A DNA stretch of 64,000 nt from Fragum whitleyi. Lineage: Eukaryota > Mollusca > Bivalvia > Cardiida > Cardiidae. The notes under the pieces are model-generated. The model searched no databases and was not told the origin of the DNA. It worked only from the letters and a program-made list of their open reading frames with translations. The translations under genes were made by a program, and so were the position numbers. Numbering within the stretch: the stretch's first letter is position 1; each line of letters opens with the position of its first letter. Positions 10,086-20,214 of this stretch are shown one piece after another. The DNA is taken from positions 50,148,258-50,212,257 of the forward strand of contig OX411552.1 of NCBI GenBank assembly GCA_948146395.1. Reading direction: 5' to 3'.

Positions 10086-12195
10086 TTAACCCTTTGTTGT
10101 TTAATACCTGCTATTTACGTGTCTGTGATTTTATGATTGAGAAAACATTGTGAAACAAGCATTTGGAAGTATTGCATGGCAATACCAAGTCCCCTACCGG
10201 ATTTTTAATTATATCCCTAGAGCAGTATCTTTTTTGGTAGTAAAGGTATAACTACCTCTTCAAAATGTTGGTTGTATCAGATTTTATGTATCAGCTCAAT
10301 ATCTCTGAGGTTAAAAAAAAATCCTGAAATTTCCTGGTAATTTTCTAAGTCCAGCATCTGTATCTTCCACAAAATTAATGGACCAGAACCAAATTCAAAC
10401 TTGATCTGTAACTCATTGATGCTGACTCACATACCAAAAATCAGCTCAAAATCTCCAAGGGTTAAGAAAAAAAGACCGGAAAACTGAAATTTCCTGGTAA
10501 TTTTCTAAGTCCAGCATCTGTATCTTCCACAAAAATCAATGGACCAGAACCAAATTCAAACTTGATCTGTAACTCATTGATGCTGACTCACATACCAAAA
10601 TTCAGCTCAATATCTCCAAGGATTAAGAAAAAAAGTCCGGAAAACTGAAATTTCCTGGTAATTTTCTAAGTCCAGCATCCGTATCTTCCACAAAAATCAA
10701 TGGACCGGAACCAAATATAAACTCGTTCTGTAACTCATTGATGCAGACTCACATACCAAAAATCATCTCAATATCTCCAAGGGTTAAGAAAAAAAGTCCA
10801 GAAAACTGAAATTTCCTGGTAATTTTCTAAGTCCAGCATCTGTATCTTCCACAAAAATCAATGGACCAGAACCAAATTCAAACTTGATCTGTAACTCATT
10901 GATGCTGACTCACATACCAAAAATCAGCTCAAAATCTCCAAGGGTTAAGAAAAAAAGACCGGAAAACTGAAATTTCCTGGTAATTTTCTAAGTACAGCAT
11001 CTGTATCTTCCACAAAAATCAATGGACCAGAACCAAATTCAAACTTGATCTGTAACTCATTGATGCTGACTCACATACCAAAATTCAGCTCAATATCTCC
11101 AAGGATTAAGAAAAAAAGTCCGGAAAACTGAAATTTCCTGGTAATTTTCTAAGTCCAGCATCCGTATCTTCCACAAAAATCAATGGACCGGAACCAAATA
11201 TAAACTCATTCTGTAACTCATTGATGCAGACTCACATACCAAAAATCAGCTCAATATCTCCAAGGGTTAAGAAAAAAAGTCCGGAAAACTGAAATTTCCT
11301 GGTAATTTTCTAAGTCCAGCATCCGTATCTTCCACAAAAATCAATGGACCAGAACCAAATTCAAACTTGATCTGTAACTCATTGATGCTGACTCACATAC
11401 CAAAAATCAGCTCAAAATCTCCAAGGGTTAAGAAAAAAAGACCGGAAAACTGAAATTTCCTGGTAATTTTCTAAGTCCAGCATACATATCTTCCACAAAA
11501 ATCAATGGACCGGAACCAAACTCAAACTCATTCTGTCACTCATTGATGCGGACTCAAATACCAAAAATCAGCTCAATATATCCAAGGGTTAAGAAAAAAA
11601 GACCGGAAAACTGAAATTTCCTGGTAATTTTCTAAGTCCAGCATACGTATCTTCCACAAAAATCAATGGACCGGAACCAAACTTGAACTCGTTCTGTAAC
11701 TCATTAATACGGACGCCCATACCAAAGATCATCTCAATATCTCCAAAGGTTAAGAAAAAAAGTCCGAAAAACTGAAATTTCCTGGTAATTTCTAAGTCCA
11801 GCATCCGTATCTTCCACAAAAATTAATGGACCAGAACCAAACTCGAACTCATTCTGTAACTCATTGATGCAGACTCACATACCAAAAATCAGCTCAATAT
11901 CTCCAAGGGTAAAGAAAAAAAGTCCGGAAAACTGAAATCCGGACTGACAGACAGAAGGACGGACGGATGGACGGAGGGATGGAAGGACAGGGCGCAAACC
12001 TATAGTCCCCTTCGGCTTTTGCCGGTAGGGGACTAAAAAGGAGAAATTGCTTCTGACAAACAATTTCTTCTTTTTTCACACTATTTTCTACCCTACAGAA
12101 TGGATATTTTTCAAATTAAATCCACTTTAAATTTTCGTCTGCAAAACCTTTGAATTTGGACAGGTCAAATTTTTTGTAAAACAGGAAAGGGTTAA
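10086..12195. mobile_element. piggyBac-like MITE family A, copy 1, split by a 1.9-kb insertion
   Basis: The outer parts match the intact copies at 17475-17701 and 54642-54869. The element starts TTAACCCTTTGTTG, runs to 'gaaaacattgtgaaa' (about 10155), and resumes at 'ggagaaattgcttctgacaa' (about 12040), finishing 'aggaaagggttaa'. TTAA targets with CCC-starting TIRs are typical of piggyBac-type elements. The interruption falls inside the central hairpin. Confidence 0.85.
10156..12039. mobile_element. Inserted array element with 'agtcccctaccgg' inverted ends
   Basis: The insertion begins near 'tattgcatggcaataccaag' with 'agtcccctaccgg' and ends with 'ccggtaggggact', a 13-bp inverted match. Inside are ten copies of a roughly 161-bp monomer (10320-11940), marked by 'gaaatttcctgg', 'ctaagtccagcat', 'cttccacaaaaatcaatgga' and 'aactcattgatgc'. 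A GGAC microsatellite (11948-11985) follows. Alternate units are most similar to each other (for example 'ttcaaacttgatctg' against 'ataaactcrttctg'), suggesting a higher-order dimer or trimer. No ORF beyond microsatellite noise. Confidence 0.8.
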
Positions 12196-12583
12196 GCAAC
12201 CAATGTGGATCAATGTTTGCACCTCACAAACATTTCAAATTGTTGGAAATGTCACACACAGGCTCTTAAAAATTCAGAAAGAGGTTGGTGAATGTATTTT
12301 TTTTACCATTTTTTTCCATCACGAAAAGAGTTAAACAGAAATTTGAAATCCCAAATAGCCCCCCTGTATCTCTAACTCTGTGATAAAGGATCCGTAACTT
12401 GTTTGCTTCTCAACCAGTCTAAAAGAGCATCATCTAGTAAAACAAATTATCTAAAATACTCTGAAAACTGGACACCATAAAACAAGTATTTATCCTTATA
12501 TATCCTGCTAAAATTAAATATAATTTTGTTTCAACATATTACTGTTTTTGGGGTGTTATTTCTGGCTATAATCTTCGTCATTA
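12196..12583. other. RBCK1-like intron 2 spacer: nothing identified
   Basis: AT-rich sequence between two MITEs with no recognisable gene or repeat structure. Confidence 0.5.
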
Positions 12584-12867
12584 TTAACCCTTGTCATGCT
12601 GAATACAAAATCTTGGGCCAATTGCAACACGATCAAAGTGCTCATAGCTCTTAATGTGAGTCAATATTTATTTTGAAGATTAAGTTATTTGTTTTATTCC
12701 AAAAAATGAATAACAGGTGGTATAGACAAACAGCAGACAGCCCATTCCTGCCTTGACAGGAGCAGTAGACAAACATCAGACTGCACATACATGTACTTGC
12801 AGGCTGATGTTTGTCTTCTATTCCTGCCAAGGCAGGAATATTCCAGGATCAGCATGATAAAGGTTAA
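12584..12867. mobile_element. piggyBac-like MITE family B, copy 1
   Basis: It starts TTAACCCTTGTCATGCTGAA and ends with 'atcagcatgataaaggttaa', imperfect TIRs bounded by TTAA. It contains an internal palindrome, 'gacaaacatcagactgcaca' paired with 'tgcaggctgatgtttgtc', and a second pair 'tcctgcc' / 'ggcagga'. Sister copies are at 17895-18137 and 26742-26977. This copy is longer because of extra sequence around 12730-12770. Confidence 0.85.
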
Positions 12868-12869
12868 GG

Positions 12870-13280
12870 AGAAAGCTAGAATTGTGGTCTTGAATAGAAT
12901 GCATTTCTGACCTGGCTGATCTTAGTGTATTGTTGCTTTAATTCCAAATACTTGTAACTACAGCTTGAGAAAAGTTAGTTATGAGGATCTAGATTTGAAC
13001 TGTCTATATTCTGTTTGCCTAAGATTTGTGTACAGCAGGAACATACTATAAACAGCATGAAGGGTTAATTGCATACTTTTTAAATAAGGAAGTTTTTGTG
13101 GGGTTTTAATTTCTTTCTGAAAACACTCCTATAGTTAAATGAGATAAAGCATATTGAAAAGACAGCCTTTTGACAGTGAAAATCAATATTATCAACTAAT
13201 AATTCTACACTATTCAATCATCTAAACATTAAGGTGAAATCTTAGTTGATATTTGAACAGAAATAGAACAAATTCAGAAG
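12870..13280. other. RBCK1-like intron 2 spacer
   Basis: No coding or repeat structure recognised apart from general AT richness. Confidence 0.45.
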
Positions 13281-13342
13281 TCAGCCGGATACTGTTTTCA
13301 GTGCCTATATATTTATAGGCACTGAAAACAGTGTTGCGCTGA
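13281..13342. repeat. Short palindromic element, copy 2
   Basis: An inverted repeat: 'actgttttcagtgcctata' and 'tataggcactgaaaacagt' are perfect complements around a 4-5 base loop, continued by 'tcagc' and 'gctga'. It has the same design as 8449-8514 and 14992-15060. Confidence 0.8.
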
Positions 13343-13576
13343 CCCCTTGAAATGGTGTTGACAACAAGTGCACACATGGACAGACAGTCAGAGAGAAGAG
13401 GTCTCACAACTTATATTAAACCCTCTCAATTCTGATATTTGTAGAAAACACCAGTACTCTTGCTAATTGTGTTGGCCTATGAGAGAACTAAGATAGCCGC
13501 TCTTCAGAAACAAACTTGGGACCTCTTGATTTGGAAGCAATACTCTACCACACAACCATATATATTTACCCCATTC

Positions 13577-14580
13577 AGATTCTTTTCAAAGCTTACTTTT
13601 ATCATTCCTAGATTCTTTATAAAGCTTGCTTTTATCATTCCTAGATTCATTTTGTAGCTTACCTTTATCATTCCTAGATTCTTTTTAAAGCTTACTTTAA
13701 TCTAGGGATGGGAACGAGTATTCGATTAATTGAGTACTCGATCGAACGTCCGATAATCGATTACCAATTTCACTAATCGATTAATCGGTAAAAAAAAAAA
13801 ATCATAAGGAATTCTTTTCAAATCTCGTTTTTTTATTTATATTTTCTCAAAATATCGATCCTTCATATGAAATGCTGTTCAGTTTAAGATAATGTATGCA
13901 ACACCTGGTCTTGTGTTGAACGTCTTATCCGTCGATATACATGTATTTCCAAATTTGCAATCAAGTGTCAACTGTTATTGTTCTTGCTGTCAAACGATAC
14001 GTGTCATCATGTAACTTTTCGCACCTTTGAATGTTGGTACGAATTTAGGGACGGAACGATGTACTTGGATCTTCGGATCATCGGAATGTTGCATCGTCGT
14101 TCCAAAACGTTGTAAAGCAATCTTATCGATGTATTAGTTACTTTCTCTTTCTCTCACGAAAATTATATACACCGATGAATATCGCCAAGAAATAATACAG
14201 AGAAATGACAGTCTCTAAGCACGCATTTTACAATTTACCGTTTCTTCAAATAAATTAACAATCAAATGTCATTTAAATTGCCCTATCCAAAGATTAACCA
14301 AAGATATGTAGCAAATACCGTATAGTTTTGCATTTGAAGACACAGAATAAATTATCAAAAGTCATCAATTCTATCTGAGTACTCGAGTACTCGATCTGAA
14401 AGGTGAACGAGTAATGGATTAGTAAAATTGGTACTCGTTACCATCCCTACTTTAATCATTCCTAGATTCCTTTCAAAGCTTACTTTTATAATTCCTAGAT
14501 TCTTTTTTAAATCTTACTTTACTTTTATCATTTCTAGATTCTTTTTAAAGCTTACTTTTATCATTCCTAGATTCTGTTTC
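13577..14580. repeat. 33-bp minisatellite carrying repeated splice-donor sequence, split by a hAT MITE
   Basis: The unit is about 33 bp ('attcctagattctttt' followed by 'taaagcttacttttatc'). About four units lie left of the hAT element (13577-13702) and about four right of it (14450-14580). On the minus strand each unit contains 'gataaaagtaagc', which includes the exon 2 donor of the RBCK1-like gene. The rightmost unit spans the exon-intron border itself. Confidence 0.85.
13703..14449. mobile_element. hAT-type MITE, copy 2, with 8-bp target duplication
   Basis: The ends are 'tagggatgggaacgagta' and 'tactcgttaccatcccta', and the flanking 8-mer is 'ctttaatc' on both sides (13695-13702 and 14450-14457). 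Along its length it matches copy 1 (5057-5796), for example 'cgattaccaatttcactaat' and 'acaacacctggtc' against 'gcaacacctggtc'. The host is the 33-bp minisatellite. No transposase reading frame is present. Confidence 0.92.
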
Positions 14581-14769
14581 CACACACTGGAGGACCTTGT
14601 TGAGTTCAGCCTGGAAGGGATGGTAGTTATGGCTGTTGACATCAAACTTGACCACAAAAGTACGCCATCTTGATCCAACCTTCTGTCGACACTCGTGCCA
14701 CACTTCGTCTCGAACAAGATATACCAAATCTCCTTTCCTCTGTTTGTTTAATGTGATATTGAGACAAAT
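14556..14769 (-). CDS. RBCK1: RBCK1-like exon 2: N-terminal domain, second part
   Basis: The exon encodes ICLNITLNKQRKGDLVYLV, then RDEVWHECRQKVGSRWRTF and FDVNSHNYHPFQAELNKVLQ (about residues 94-164). The acceptor is 'tctcatttcag' and the donor AAAA|GTAAGC, phase 1. Strand-rich text followed by a C-terminal helix would suit a PH-like fold of the kind known at the SHARPIN N-terminus, but I cannot demonstrate homology. The last 19 coding bases are part of the 33-bp minisatellite unit, so the donor is repeated several times downstream in the intron. It joins in frame to exon 1 (QDFE + ICLN) and exon 3. Confidence 0.72.
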
Positions 14770-14991
14770 CTGAAATGAGAAAAGACCTTCTTATAAATCA
14801 TTTTTCACCTTAAATCAAGTTGTTCCTGACTGCAATTGAGTCAAGTGAGACTGATACATGTCCAACCACACTCGCTCAATCTCTGTTCAAGATACCATAA
14901 AAGCAATTATAGAACCCTGGGGTTCTATTAGAATCATTTCATTTCCATTGGAATGGGAAAGGCTTTTATTAGAGGCTTAGCTGCATATCCA

Positions 14992-15060
14992 TGGCTCAGT
15001 GTGAAACTGTTGTAACTGCCTATAATCATATAGGCAGTAACAACTGTTCCGCACTGATCC
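14992..15060. repeat. Short palindromic element, copy 3
   Basis: An inverted repeat with arms 'acagttgttactgcctata' (reverse strand) and 'gttgtaactgcctataatc', extended by 'ggctcagtg' and 'gcactgatcc'. It lies in intron 1 of the RBCK1-like gene. Confidence 0.75.
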
Positions 15061-15069
15061 ATCAATATT

Positions 15070-15890
15070 TGTTAAGTCTGTGAAAAATAGCTAAATCACA
15101 TCAAAAATTGTCAATTTCAACCACTGAAAAGGGGGTGGGGTTTTATCAGAGCCTTGGGCTGTATTAGAATTTTTACGGTAATATCTAAAAGTGGTAGAGA
15201 AGAGTGATCAAGATGGTCAGTAAGCAGTAATATAGAACTTGAGTAAAGGTCGGGATGATCAAATGGAAATCTGAAGTATGGCGGTTGATTAATGACTCAA
15301 ATGGGCGGTATAACTATGTCCAATGTCGGAAGAAACATTGGTAAGCAAAGTACAACATCAGCATTGAGAGGCCAACTTTTTTACAACAGAGCTATCTATA
15401 ATAGGCTATTTGCAGTCACATTCTTAAAACCAATGACAAAAGGGTGTTTCATTTCTCAACTCTTGTTGAAGCATCTCTTGATGATCTAACTATTGATCAA
15501 GTATATTAGTATTTCAGAAATATCATGTGCAATTAACTACCGTTTGACACCATTTGGATGTACAACAATTATAAATTTTAACCATTAGCTCATTCCATTC
15601 AGGCAAATCACTTTTTTTTCGCATTGATATTAGACACAAGACATGTGTTACATTAGCTATACATTTATCTAAATCAAACAAAATAGCCAAAGACATGTTG
15701 CCTTAATCAGATTTTCTATGTGAATTTTGTTTCCATCAAGAGGGCTAATTAACCTACAATGCCACAAGAGTTATCCACCATCAGTACTTTCAGTGCTATG
15801 ATTTTACATTCAATCTTAAAGTTAAATGTGTAAATAAATTTATCTTTCTAGCTAATTCCAGTGCTCTGTACATCTGCAGTATCACACCCA
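15070..15890. other. RBCK1-like intron 1: no gene seen
   Basis: No array or coding signal. A 65-codon plus-strand frame at 15292-15489 (starting MTQMGGITMSNVGRN) shows no domain and no splice context, so I do not call it. Confidence 0.45.
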
Positions 15891-15891
15891 C

Positions 15892-16170
15892 CTCAAAATC
15901 TTGGCCCGTATCTTGTAATACAACTGGAAAATTAGGATCAACCAATGGAAGCTCACAAAGATGTAGGGTACAATGTTTATTCCACAAGAAATTTTCTACA
16001 TCACCGGACAAACATATTTCTTTCACCACTCCAAAGTCGTCATATTTGAATGACGGTTCTGGCACATACAATTCACAGTAACAATGAGTGACAGAATTGT
16101 CACTGATAAAATCGTCAACAAACAGTGATCGACGTTTTTTGTCCACTTTTTTCTTCCTTCTGTGAAACAT
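15892..16170 (-). CDS. RBCK1: RBCK1-like exon 1 (start codon): N-terminal domain, first part
   Basis: ATG at 16170 opens MFHRRKKKVDKKRRSLF, a basic leader, then an acidic and hydrophobic stretch ending VVLQDTGQDFE at residue 93. The start is supported by an in-frame TAA six bases upstream and by a 5'UTR exon beginning at 16183 after the acceptor 'aaatttcttgcag', so an upstream non-coding exon is expected. The donor is GAG|GTGGGT (15891), phase 0; the open frame runs on to 15796 but that is intron. The 15-residue basic leader could act as a nuclear or membrane-binding signal, which is only inference. I recognise no family for this exon alone. Its membership rests on strand, phase and the smooth junction to exon 2. 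Confidence 0.68.
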
Positions 16171-16199
16171 TGTTTATTTTTTACTGCAAGAAATTTAAC

Positions 16200-17474
16200 A
16201 TATCAGGAAGGATGAACGCAGCTTCAATAATACTGTAGCTTTATTCTTATATCTGAAATTTTTAATTGTAGGAGACCTATACTTTTTAAATCCTGTTTTG
16301 TTTTCACTTGCTTTAGTTATGACCTTTAGGTAATCCACTTATTGTCTCATAGTTTATTAAAGGCAAAGTTAAGAAGATTGACAAATATGCAACTTTTTAT
16401 ACAATAATTATTGTGAATTTACTTCCTTTTTATGTTTGCTTATGAAATCGTAATTCTTAAGGCAGTGAATGATGAATAAATAAGGCTGACTTTAATAATT
16501 ATATTTTGACCAATGGCTGGTATTTATAGCACACTATTGTATGTGGGCGACATCCAAATTGACATTTACATCATTAAGAGTCATTATGTTTGAGTGGGTC
16601 ATTTGTCAAAATGCAATGTCAATTAGTGACTAGATGAACAAAATTGACACCTAACATTTGGTTTGGTTATTTTTTATTTCTACGAAAAGGTTTAGGCAGG
16701 CTTTTAAGAATTGCAGGTTTGTGAGTCTGAGATACACAGATATGTAGTCTGGACCCTCAAAACTATCTGATGTGAGTGCTATGGACCCTCTGGGGATTAA
16801 CTTCAGAAAGAAATTGAAGACTTTTTAAAACAGTCTTCCATTCTTGTTGTAGAGACGACTTTGTTTCACTGGCTTTACAAAAGTGTAATTGAAAATGGCT
16901 TTTTGTATGCTTTCTTTACAAAACACAAGGCCATGGGGAAAGTTTAGCTAGGGGCTCCCCCTCCTATTTCCGAAAAGTAGGAAGGTATAAAAATTTAAAA
17001 CACAAACATCTTTCAGTTCCCTAGTTAGCCGTCCATTCTTGAACTATTTGCACCCCAGTCTCAAAATGCTTCCTATGGGCATGGAAATTCTGGATGTCTT
17101 TAAATGAATAATTTAATCATCTACTATATTATTATTTTTTCCTTGTTTCATTTAAGCAGAATTTATGTTTCTCAACATTATCCATTTAAATCTATAATTT
17201 ATAAATCAGAAGATTTATAATCATGAAAGTATTAATCACAGCAAATTGACACTTTGAAATGTACATTTCCATATCTTATCACTCTAATATCCAGCTACTT
17301 AAGAAATCTTCACAATCCTATTCATACTTAACATTCACTTCAATAACTAGGACAATATACAAATGTGGAAATTCCATGTGAATAACCCAGCTAAAAATAG
17401 AAACATACAGTATTTACTGCTCATAAATGTCACAGAATATCGGCATTTTGAATGCTTATTTCATCTAACCTTAT
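16200..17474. other. Region upstream of the RBCK1-like gene: no coding feature seen
   Basis: AT-rich, without repeats that I can pair elsewhere in the window. A promoter and non-coding first exon for the RBCK1-like gene are expected somewhere here because exon 1 begins with a splice acceptor, but I cannot place them. Confidence 0.4.
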
Positions 17475-17701
17475 TTAACCCTTTCCTGTTTTACAAAATT
17501 TTGACCTGTCCAAATTCAAAGGTTTTGCAGACGAAAATTTAAAGTGCAATTAATTTGAAAAATAACCATTCAGTAGGGTAGAAAATAGTGTGAAAAAAGA
17601 AGAAATTGCTTGTCAGAAGCAATTTCTTCTTTTTTCACAATGTTTTCTCAATCATAAAATGAAAGGCACATAAAAGCAGGGATTAAACAGCAAAGGGTTA
17701 A
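17475..17701. mobile_element. piggyBac-like MITE family A, copy 2 (intact)
   Basis: Bounded by TTAA on both sides: TTAACCCTTTCCTG at the left and 'cagcaaagggttaa' at the right. The core is a long hairpin, 'aaaaagaagaaattgctt' with 'aagcaatttcttctttttt'. It shows what the copy at 10086-12195 looked like before interruption. Confidence 0.9.
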
Positions 17702-17894
17702 ACTGAGAGAAAAAATACCTCAAAATTCAAACATGTTGAAAATAAAAGAAATTTCTGAATTTTTCAAAAAGGAAAATATTTTAAATCCATCTGCCCTTTC
17801 TAGATAAACAAGAGGACCAAGATAATCCTACATTGCTCACCTCAGTAAGTCAACTCATAACTTGTCAACTGGGTTACAAATACCAGAGACTGTT

Positions 17895-18137
17895 TTAACC
17901 CTTGTCATGCTAAATAAATATTGGCTAAAATTTTCCATCAAAATCAAAGGGCAAAAAGCACTGAAAGTCCCAACTGTAGGTCCATTTTTATTTGAAAAAC
18001 TAAATGTATTGACAATTCTGGTTAAAAAGTGAGAATCAGGTGGTGTAGACAAACATCAGACTGCACATATGTGCAGCCTGATGTTTGTTTATAGCTCCTG
18101 CAAAAGCAGGAATATTCCAGGTTCAGCATGACAAGGG
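17895..18137. mobile_element. piggyBac-like MITE family B, copy 2
   Basis: It begins TTAACCCTTGTCATGCT and ends 'ttcagcatgacaaggg', with the right TTAA changed to TGTA. It contains the same internal palindrome 'gacaaacatcagactgcaca' / 'cctgatgtttgt'. Just upstream (17810-17850) is an 'acaagaggaccaagat...gctcacctcag' terminal sequence of the hairpin-ended array class. Confidence 0.85.
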
Positions 18138-18344
18138 TGTACAATTAGGATGGTTATGAAAGAAACAAACTTTAGGTTTGTCCCATTGTATTAGATTTTT
18201 TTTTTCTTTTTTTGTTTAATTTTTCAAGTAGTGTAATTCTAAGTTTTTCTTGTAAAAATGTAGAAGCAGGCAGTGTAGACAAAAATTAGACTGCTCTTTG
18301 TGCTGGCTGATCTTAGTCTATACAGTTTATTCAAGCATTGTGAA

Positions 18345-20214
18345 CAGTAGAAATATGCCTTGTTTCCACAATATAACATATTAAGAAATTACCTCTGCCC
18401 ATAAAATATATATTTTTCATCCGATCACATTTTTTTTTTTTTTTTTGTAGACTGATAAAGTGTCACTCAAGGATCATTTCAGTGAAATTTGGTAGATATC
18501 CATCAATTACATGTACATTCTGAGATTTCAAAGTTTCCACTAAATAATAAATACAGAGATGACCTCCACCCATTAATTACATAATTTTCATCTGATCACA
18601 ATAATATTTGGTAGACTGATAAAGGGTCAATCAAGGCCCATTGCATTGAAATTTGGTTGATAACCATCAGTTATATTCTAAGAAAATGATTTTGAAAGTT
18701 TCTATTATATAACATATAGAGAAATGACCTCTGCCCATAAAGTACACATTTATCATCCGATCACATAAAGTTTTTGTAGACTGATTAAGGGTCACAAAAG
18801 TATCATTCCGGTGGAATTTGGTTGATACCTATCACTTGCATTCTGAGAAAATGATTTTCAAAGTTTCCACTATATAACATTTAGAACTAGAAAGCCATAA
18901 ATGGCTTGATTTGCTCCACAGGCTTAAAGTTCTTGTAAAAGCAAATCAAAATTTTGACTAGATTTTAAGATATTTTGAGTTCTACTGATTTTGAAAATGA
19001 TCTTCGAAGTTTCCACTATATAACATATTAAGAAATGACCTCGGCCCATAAAAGACATATTTTTCATCCAATGACAATATTTTTTGACAGCATGATAATG
19101 GGTCACCCAAGGATCATACCAATAAAGTTTGATTGATATCCATAGGTTACATTCTGAGAAAAATTATTTTCAAAGTTTACTCTGTATAACATATTGAGAA
19201 ATGACTTCCTTCCTTAAAATACATATTTTTCATCTCATCACAATTATTTTTGGTAGACTGATTAAGAATCACTTAAGGATCATTCCAGTGAAATTTGGTT
19301 GATATCCATCAATTACATTCCGAGAAAATGATTTTCGAAGTTTCCCAAATATAACATATAGAACAAGATGTGTTTGTGAAACACGAATGTCCCCGTAACG
19401 ACATTTTTTTTCATAGTTTAACCTTGACAGATGACCTTTACCTTGTCACATGACCTTGACTTTGGTACCAGTGGATGCGGATCATTGAGATCTATCATCA
19501 TGCCAAATATTAGCTTGGTATCTTGAATAGGCTTGAAGATATTGGCAAGGTTAAGTTTTCGGACAGACGGACGGACAGACAGACGGACGGACAGACAGAC
19601 GGACAGACAGACGGACATGAGTCTCTCGATCTCTCGATACGGGGGCATAAAAATGATCTCCGCCCATAAAATACATATATTCTATCCGAACACAATGATT
19701 TTTTGGTAGACTGATAAAAGGCCACTCAAGTATCATTCAATTGAAATTTGGTTGATATCCATCACTTAGATTATGAGAAAATGATTTTGAAAGTTTCCAC
19801 AATATAACATACAGGGAAATGACCTCCTCCCATAAAATACAAATTTTTCATCTGATCACCATATTTTTTTTTAGACTGATAAAGGGTCACCCAAGGATCA
19901 TTCATGTAAAATTTAATTGGTATCCATCAATTAGAATCTGAAAAAACTCACTTTTTACCATATTTAGAAATTAGCCATGCCCACTTAATCCATGTTTTTC
20001 ATCAAATTTTCTTGAACAACTTTGAAAGAGGGTCACCCAAGGATCATTCCTGTGAAGTTTGGTAAAAATCCATCAAGTAGTTTCGGAGGAGAAGATTTTT
20101 AAAGAAAAAAAGTTTACGACCGTACGCACAGACGGACAGACGGATGGATGCACGAGGGACACAACACCATGACAATAGCCCCAGTGGCTTTCAGCCAGTG
20201 GAGGTAAAAATTGT
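18345..20214 (-). repeat. Tandem array, about 120-150-bp monomer ('atgacctctgcccataaaat' family), with nested insert
   Basis: Units carry 'gaccts(t/c)gcccataaa', 'catccgatcaca', 'gactgataaagggtcac' and 'tttccactatataacata'. The end at 20125-20214 has a GACGGACAGACGG block and the hairpin 'gccccagtggctttcagccagtggaggtaaa'. The same family, oriented the other way, is at 25088-25935, and fragments occur at 62470-62760. It is interrupted by the repeat at 19373-19650. Confidence 0.8.
19373..19650. repeat. 'aacaagatgtgtttgtgaaacac' repeat, copy 1, nested in the array
   Basis: It starts 'aacaagatgtgtttgtgaaa', contains 'gatgacctt(t/g)accttgtcac' and 'tgaataggcttgaagatatt', then a GGACAGAC microsatellite, and ends 'tacgggggcataaaaa'. 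The flanks rejoin as 'aacatatagaA' / 'atgatctccgcccataaaat', the expected array sequence, so it is an insertion. A second copy lies at 21486-21722. Confidence 0.8.

Larger units (their letters stand above)
3594..16183 (-). other. RBCK1: RBCK1-like (HOIL-1/SHARPIN-like) gene span, five coding exons, 3' part outside window
   Basis: Five minus-strand exons join in frame: 16170-15892, 14769-14556, 9925-9034, 8626-8533 and 3795-3594 (560 codons plus one base). Each has AG at its acceptor (exon 1 after a short 5'UTR) and GT at its donor, and the phases agree at every junction. The C-terminal half matches HOIL-1L/SHARPIN: an LTM-like helix pair, then a ubiquitin-like domain containing WIIGQR and VYLYLVSAK. 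In HOIL-1 this is followed by an NZF finger and an RBR catalytic module, which I do not find between 1 and 3593. They should lie left of the window. Introns hold the hAT MITE copies, piggyBac-like MITEs and long arrays. HOIL-1 and SHARPIN cannot be separated on the visible part. Confidence 0.85.
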
